Assembly: GCF_900086585.1 (NCBI RefSeq)
Contig: NZ_FLKM01000009.1
Location: 1,612,001-1,676,000, forward strand
Direction of reading: 5' to 3'
DNA length: 64,000 nt
From: Emergencia timonensis
GTDB taxonomy: Bacteria > Bacillota > Clostridia > Peptostreptococcales > Anaerovoracaceae
Positions within the stretch are counted from its first letter, which is position 1. The number at the start of each line of letters is the position of its first letter. Below, piece after piece: positions 59,817 through 64,000 of the stretch. Made by a program: the position numbers and the translations under genes. A model generated the notes under the pieces. That model was given only the letters and a program-made list of their open reading frames with translations, was not told where the DNA came from and searched no databases.

Positions 59817-60419
59817 ATGAGTGAAATTGGTATATTAGGCGGCACTTTTGATCCTTTTCATTTTGGTCATCTGTCTATTGCAGAAGCTGCCATCAAAGAA
59901 TTTGATCTATCAGAAGTCATACTTCTGCCGACAAAGGTTCAGCCCTTTAAAATTGGCAGAGAGATGGCGTCAGAGGAAGACAGGGTTAATATGGTCCGCC
60001 TGATAGCTAAAAAGAATAAACAATTTCGTGTTTCTACTATTGAAGCCTATGGCCAGCGGGTTTCTTATACTTATAAGACCCTGAAATTACTGCAGAAAGA
60101 GTATCCAGATGATAAATTTTATTTTATCCTGGGCACCGATTCCTTTTTGACCTTAGAAGAATGGTTCAAAGGGAAAGAACTGCTGCAGGAATTTGCTTTC
60201 ATCATCGGCGTCAGACCGGGATACAAGACAAGCGAAACGGAAGACACGGCGAAACGTCTCAAAGAGAGATATAATGCAGAAATTAAGATGCTGCACAATG
60301 AAATTGTGGAAGTATCTTCGACAGAGATCAAGAACAACATCAGATCTGGGAAGAGTATAAGAGATTTAGTCCCTTTACAAGTAGAAAGGTATATTGATGA
60401 ACACGGACTCTATAAATAA
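59817..60419 (+). CDS. nadD: Nicotinate-nucleotide adenylyltransferase
   Basis: NadD joins nicotinate mononucleotide with ATP to form deamido-NAD. The 200-residue protein begins with GILGGTFDPFHFGHL, where His15 and His18 form the nucleotidyl-transferase signature, and ends with SSTEIKNNIRSGKSIRDLVP, the ISSTxIR motif. Length is normal. It starts 2 bp after aspS and overlaps yqeK by 23 bp. With nadK at 4.3-5.1 kb, the window contains two NAD(P) synthesis genes. Confidence 0.96.
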   Translation: MSEIGILGGTFDPFHFGHLSIAEAAIKEFDLSEVILLPTKVQPFKIGREMASEEDRVNMVRLIAKKNKQFRVSTIEAYGQRVSYTYKTLKLLQKEYPDDKFYFILGTDSFLTLEEWFKGKELLQEFAFIIGVRPGYKTSETEDTAKRLKERYNAEIKMLHNEIVEVSSTEIKNNIRSGKSIRDLVPLQVERYIDEHGLYK

Positions 60420-60963
60420 TTATATAGAAAAGAATTTCTCTGAAAAGAGAAAAGTCCATACAGAAGGAGTCAGAAGGACAGCCATCGCATTGGCGGAGAA
60501 ATACGGAGCTGATGTCGAAAAGGCAGAACTGGCAGCTCTGTTCCACGATATGTACCGAGGTGTTTCAGAGGATGTACTGAATTATTATATCAAACATTTA
60601 GATTTAGATAAAAAATATTTGAACAACTGTAATCTTGCCCACAGTAAAATCGCCGCTATCATCATGAAACGAGACTATGGGATTGAAGATGAGGATATCA
60701 TCAATGCAGTCAGTTACCACACGACGGGAAGGCCTGGGATGTCACTTTTAGAAAAGATCATTTACATCGCCGATGCCATTGAACCTAATAGAAACTATCC
60801 CGGTGTGGATGCACTGAGAGAAGCTGCGCAACACGACTTGGACGCGGCATGTCTTCTATCTTTAACTAGAACGATAGAATACGTACAGGGACAGGGAAAT
60901 TATTTGGATCAGGATACTCTGCTTGCCAAAGATTATTTTATGAGATATAACACGAATGCCTGA
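60397..60963 (+). CDS. yqeK: YqeK-type HD-domain hydrolase (diadenosine tetraphosphatase)
   Basis: The 188-residue protein has HD metal ligands His21, His50 and Asp51 (ALFHDMYRG) and the later SYHTTG and IIYIADAIEPNRNYPGVD blocks. YqeK proteins cleave Ap4A symmetrically. ATG at 60397 follows GAAAGG; a TTG one codon earlier is in frame. nadD-yqeK-rsfS order is conserved in Firmicutes and is present here, with a 337-bp hairpin array inserted before rsfS. Confidence 0.93.
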   Translation: MNTDSINNYIEKNFSEKRKVHTEGVRRTAIALAEKYGADVEKAELAALFHDMYRGVSEDVLNYYIKHLDLDKKYLNNCNLAHSKIAAIIMKRDYGIEDEDIINAVSYHTTGRPGMSLLEKIIYIADAIEPNRNYPGVDALREAAQHDLDAACLLSLTRTIEYVQGQGNYLDQDTLLAKDYFMRYNTNA

Positions 60964-61290
60964 GCCAGTCATAAGACTGGTAGTGTGGCCGGCTAAAGCC
61001 GGTGCGTTAAAGCATTATACGACAAAACGCAGCCAAATCAGAGATTTGGGCGTTCAAAGCATAAGGACTCTCCATCAATTTACCTTGTAAATTGGGACGA
61101 GCAACATTATACGACAAAACGCAGCCAAATCAAAGATTTGGGCGTTTAAAGCATAAGGTCTGCCTAGCTGTTCACGTAGTTCGCAGGGCAGAACCATTAT
61201 ACGACAAACTCCTAGCCAACTGAAGCTGGGGAGTTAAAGCATAAGGACTCTCCATCAATTTACTTTGTAAATTGGGACGAGTCCATTAAG
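60961..61290 (+). repeat. Array of type B hairpin modules between yqeK and rsfS
   Basis: ATTATA junctions at 61014, 61106 and 61196 mark modules of 92 and 90 bp. Each full module is CATTATACGAC, a hairpin (AACGC with CCAAATC-aga-GATTTGG and GCGTT, or AACTCC...GGAGTT), TTAAAGCATAAGG or its close variant, and a second hairpin (CAATTTAC/GTAAATTG or a GGTCTG.../...CAGAACC form). The first module begins with CCAGTC-ataa-GACTGG and CCGGCT-aa-AGCCGG and has lost its second hairpin. The array ends CATTAAGGAG, giving the rsfS ribosome site. The extended sequence has no reading frame. Confidence 0.9.
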
Positions 61291-61300
61291 GAGAGATTGA

Positions 61301-61642
61301 ATGGATAATAAAAGTTTTGCATTACTGGCAGCCAGACTGCTGGACAATAAGAAAGCGACAGACGTTATCGTCATAGACATTATGGAAAAATCTTCTTTTG
61401 CCGACTATCTTGTCATTGCATCTGGAAATTCTGAAAGGCAGGTCAATACACTAGTGGACGAGGTGGAAGAACAGTTTGCAAAAGAAGGACTTTTAGTGAA
61501 GAGTATTGAAGGTAAAAATTCAGGATGGATACTCATGGACTTTGGCGATGTGATCGTCAATATCTTTACCAAAGAGATGAGAGAAAAATATAATATCGAA
61601 AAGGTGTGGGGCGACTGCAGCTTTTTAGATGTGGAGGAGTAA
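61301..61642 (+). CDS. rsfS: Ribosomal silencing factor RsfS
   Basis: RsfS binds protein L14 of the large subunit and blocks subunit joining when nutrients are low. The 113-residue protein shows DVIVIDIMEKSSFADYLVIASGNSERQVNTLVDEV and GWILMDFGDVIVNIFTKEMREKYNIEKVWGD, both diagnostic. AAGGAG, donated by the end of the hairpin array, lies 8-9 nt before the ATG. leuS follows 9 bp after the stop. Confidence 0.95.
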   Translation: MDNKSFALLAARLLDNKKATDVIVIDIMEKSSFADYLVIASGNSERQVNTLVDEVEEQFAKEGLLVKSIEGKNSGWILMDFGDVIVNIFTKEMREKYNIEKVWGDCSFLDVEE

Positions 61643-61651
61643 AAGAGCGAT

Positions 61652-64000
61652 ATGAACGAGAAGTATAATTTTAAAGCAATCGAAGAAAAATGGCAGAAAT
61701 ATTGGAAGGAAAACAACTCTTTTAAAACAGTTGAGGATACAAGTAAAGAAAAATATTATGTGCTTGAAATGTTCCCATATCCGTCAGGAAAGCTGCACAT
61801 GGGGCACGTAAGGAATTACTCCATCGGTGATGTCGTAGCCAGATGCAAGAAAATGCAAGGATACAACGTCTTACATCCTATGGGATTCGACTCTTTCGGT
61901 TTGCCGGCCGAAAATGCTGCCATCAAACACGGGGTAGAGCCGAGCAAGTGGACTTGGGAAAACATACATGAAATGGAAAATCAGCTGGATCAGCTGGGGC
62001 TTTCTTACGACTGGGAAAGAGAAGTACAGACCTGCAATCCGGATTATTATAAGTGGATGCAGTGGATTTTTATCCAGTTTTATAACAAAGGACTCGCTTA
62101 TAAAAAAGAAAATCCGGTCAACTGGTGTCCGAGTTGTCAAACCGTACTTGCTAACGAACAGGTGGTAGACGGCTGCTGTGAGAGATGTAAGACGGCAGTA
62201 GGAAAGAAAAACCTTTCGCAGTGGTACTTCAAAATTACCGATTATGCAGACAGGCTGCTGGACAATCTGGATACCCTGGATGGCTGGCCTGCAAAGGTGA
62301 AAACCATGCAGAAAAACTGGATTGGCAAATCCATCGGTGCTGAAATAGATTTTAAAATTGAAGATACTGACAAACTGATGAAAGTATTCACCACTCGTGC
62401 AGACACACTGTTCGGCGTAACCTATATGGTTATGGCTCCAGAGCATCCTTATGTGATGGATTTGGTGAAGGATACGGAATATGAAAAGCCCGTACTCGAC
62501 TATCTCGATAAAGTGCAGCACATGAACGATATCGAGAGAACATCCACTACCAACGAAAAAACAGGCGTATTTATTGGGAAATATGCCATAAATCCGGTTA
62601 ATGGCAAGAAAGTTCCAATTTTCATTTCCGACTATGTACTGATGGGATATGGTACTGGCGCCATCATGGCCGTGCCGGCTCACGACCAGAGAGACTTTGA
62701 CTTTGCAAAGAAATTTGACTTGGAAATCATACCTGTTGTCAACTCCGAAGATCCGGAAGTTGACGTCAATAACCTAAAAGAAGCTTTTGATGCCGAGGGA
62801 ACCATGATTAACTCTGGCAAATTTGACGGTCTCAATAACAGAAAAGCTATCGCCGCCATGATTGACTGGCTGGAAGAAGAAGGAATCGGCACGAAGACTG
62901 TCAACTACAGGCTGCGTGACTGGCTGATTTCCAGGCAGAGATATTGGGGAACACCGATTCCGATGATATACTGCGAAGAATGCGGCTGGGTACCCGAAAA
63001 AGAAGAAAACCTGCCGGTCATGCTGCCAACCGACGTCGAATTTACAGGCAAAGGCGAATCGCCGCTGACGACCTCAAAGACTTTTGCAGAGTGCACCTGT
63101 CCTAAATGCGGTAAGAAAGCGACGCGAGAGATGGATACCATGGATACTTTCCTGGATTCTTCTTGGTATTTCCTGAGATACTGTGATCCTAGGAATGAAA
63201 ACGCGATCTTTGATAAAGAGAAAGCAGACTACTGGATGAACGTTGACCAATACATCGGCGGAGTTGAACATGCGATTCTTCACTTGATGTATGCTAGATT
63301 CTTCCAGATGGCGCTGCACGATCTGGGTCTGGTAAAAGACGAAGAACCATTCAAAAACTTGCTGACCCAGGGTATGGTAAACAAGGATGGAAAGAAGATG
63401 AGTAAGTCTCTGGGCAACGTTGTCAGTCCAGAAGAAATCATCAAAAAATACGGAGCTGACACAGCCAGATTATTTATTTTGTTCGCAGCACCGCCAGAAA
63501 GAGAACTCGACTGGTCCGATGCAGGCGTAGAGGGCAGCTACAGATTCCTCAACAGAGTATATCGCCTGGTCAGTGATTTCAATCAGAATTATCAGGGAGA
63601 AACTGAATATGAGATCAAAACTGACGCTGATAAAGAGCTGAACTATGTACTTAACACCACCATAAAGAAGGTAACTGACGATATGGGCGGAAGATTCAGC
63701 TTTAATACCGCAATCAGTTCCATTATGGAATTAGTTAATGAATTGTATAAATACAAAGAATTGGAAGAAGCAAACCAGGCCTTCATGAAAAAGGCAATCG
63801 ATACTGTTGTAATGATTCTTTCACCATTTGCACCTCATATCTGTGAGGAAATGTGGGAAGCGCTTGGATACAATCAATCACTGACTGCTGTAGCATGGCC
63901 GTCTTATGATAAAGACGCGCTGGTAAGAGATACAGTGGAAATCGTGATTCAGATAAACGGAAAACTAAAAGAAAAGTTAAATGTTGCAAATAATTTGAGT
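61652..64000 (+). CDS. leuS: Leucyl-tRNA synthetase (3' end outside window)
   Basis: The frame starts at ATG 61652 behind GGAGGAG and runs without a stop to the right edge (783 codons), so the C-terminal part is missing. It shows the class I signatures HMGH at residues 49-52 and KMSKS at 582-586. The editing (CP1) domain has TTRADTLFGVTYMV and the block GTGAIMAVPAHDQRDFDFA. Zinc-type cysteines CPSCQ...CCERC and CEECG...CPKCG are present. The last visible residues lie in the anticodon-binding and C-terminal domains. Confidence 0.97.
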   Translation, partial: MNEKYNFKAIEEKWQKYWKENNSFKTVEDTSKEKYYVLEMFPYPSGKLHMGHVRNYSIGDVVARCKKMQGYNVLHPMGFDSFGLPAENAAIKHGVEPSKWTWENIHEMENQLDQLGLSYDWEREVQTCNPDYYKWMQWIFIQFYNKGLAYKKENPVNWCPSCQTVLANEQVVDGCCERCKTAVGKKNLSQWYFKITDYADRLLDNLDTLDGWPAKVKTMQKNWIGKSIGAEIDFKIEDTDKLMKVFTTRADTLFGVTYMVMAPEHPYVMDLVKDTEYEKPVLDYLDKVQHMNDIERTSTTNEKTGVFIGKYAINPVNGKKVPIFISDYVLMGYGTGAIMAVPAHDQRDFDFAKKFDLEIIPVVNSEDPEVDVNNLKEAFDAEGTMINSGKFDGLNNRKAIAAMIDWLEEEGIGTKTVNYRLRDWLISRQRYWGTPIPMIYCEECGWVPEKEENLPVMLPTDVEFTGKGESPLTTSKTFAECTCPKCGKKATREMDTMDTFLDSSWYFLRYCDPRNENAIFDKEKADYWMNVDQYIGGVEHAILHLMYARFFQMALHDLGLVKDEEPFKNLLTQGMVNKDGKKMSKSLGNVVSPEEIIKKYGADTARLFILFAAPPERELDWSDAGVEGSYRFLNRVYRLVSDFNQNYQGETEYEIKTDADKELNYVLNTTIKKVTDDMGGRFSFNTAISSIMELVNELYKYKELEEANQAFMKKAIDTVVMILSPFAPHICEEMWEALGYNQSLTAVAWPSYDKDALVRDTVEIVIQINGKLKEKLNVANNLS

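Noticed and set aside
60961..61290. IS-derived MITE with terminal inverted repeats and target duplication
   Set aside because: Modules are tandem hairpins with shared linkers, but I see no transposase-type terminal inverted repeats or clear target-site duplications, so a MITE label is not supported.

Overview
The window is a 64 kb stretch of a low-to-moderate GC, anaerobic Gram-positive chromosome, most likely class Clostridia. Supporting signs are the gene order yajC-secDF-relA-MBL-hemZ-hisS-aspS, a macromolecular-synthesis cluster (dut, dgt, dnaG, rpoD, trmK, nif3), an anaerobic 2-hydroxyacyl-CoA dehydratase activase-like giant protein, a class A RNase P RNA, and strong GGAGG ribosome binding sites. 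Assignment below class is not possible by eye; an Anaerovoracaceae-like organism is only a guess.

Layout. 1-2.4 kb: the 3' part of an arylsulfotransferase-like propeller fused to thioredoxin, and a Crp/Fnr regulator. 2.4-7 kb (minus strand): mntP with a yybP-ykoY manganese riboswitch and attenuator, a pseudouridine synthase, NAD kinase and oligoendopeptidase F. 7.1-16.8 kb (plus): murI, an acidic unknown, a Cys-rich mini-protein behind an RBS-masking hairpin, a RarD-like permease, a YkvI-metallo-beta-lactamase fusion, an N-acyl-D-amino-acid deacylase, a YfcC carrier and an M20 amidohydrolase, suggesting uptake and deacylation of modified amino acids or peptides. 17-21 kb: a VTC/DUF4956/carbohydrate-binding lipoprotein set and a lipoprotein hydrolase. 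21-22 kb: a Cys-rich, possibly spore-envelope protein. 22-29.6 kb: the dut-dgt-dnaG-rpoD-trmK-nif3 operon. 29.6-41.4 kb: rnpB, a MATE pump, a small Cys-cluster protein, the 1407-residue activase, yebC, a candidate 6S RNA, and FocA-like, OPT and P1-peptidase genes. 41.5-49.6 kb: polA-coaE-orphan solute-binding protein, three tRNAs, a two-headed GntR regulator and a tyrosine phosphatase. 49.6-64 kb: yajC, secDF, relA, MBL hydrolase, hemZ, hisS, aspS, nadD, yqeK, rsfS and leuS (cut off at the right edge).

The most unusual element is not a protein. It is a set of roughly 90-bp intergenic modules at seven places (about 4.1, 6.9, 32.0, 37.9, 46.9, 58.0 and 61.0 kb). Each full module is two hairpins in tandem with a TATAAT at the module junction, often as a perfect extended -10 box (TGnTATAAT). 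Stem sequences differ between loci, but the two arms change together, so the base pairing is conserved rather than the primary sequence. In one sub-type (A) all four loci point the TATAAT box toward the start codon of the next gene. In the other (B) orientation is mixed. These look like mobile or amplifying structured promoter/leader elements and are the best candidate here for something undescribed.

RNA features beyond tRNA and rnpB include the Mn riboswitch, a 6S-like RNA with a long closing stem, a candidate orphan small RNA at 46.75 kb, and a hairpin at the predicted 5' end of a pre-tRNA.
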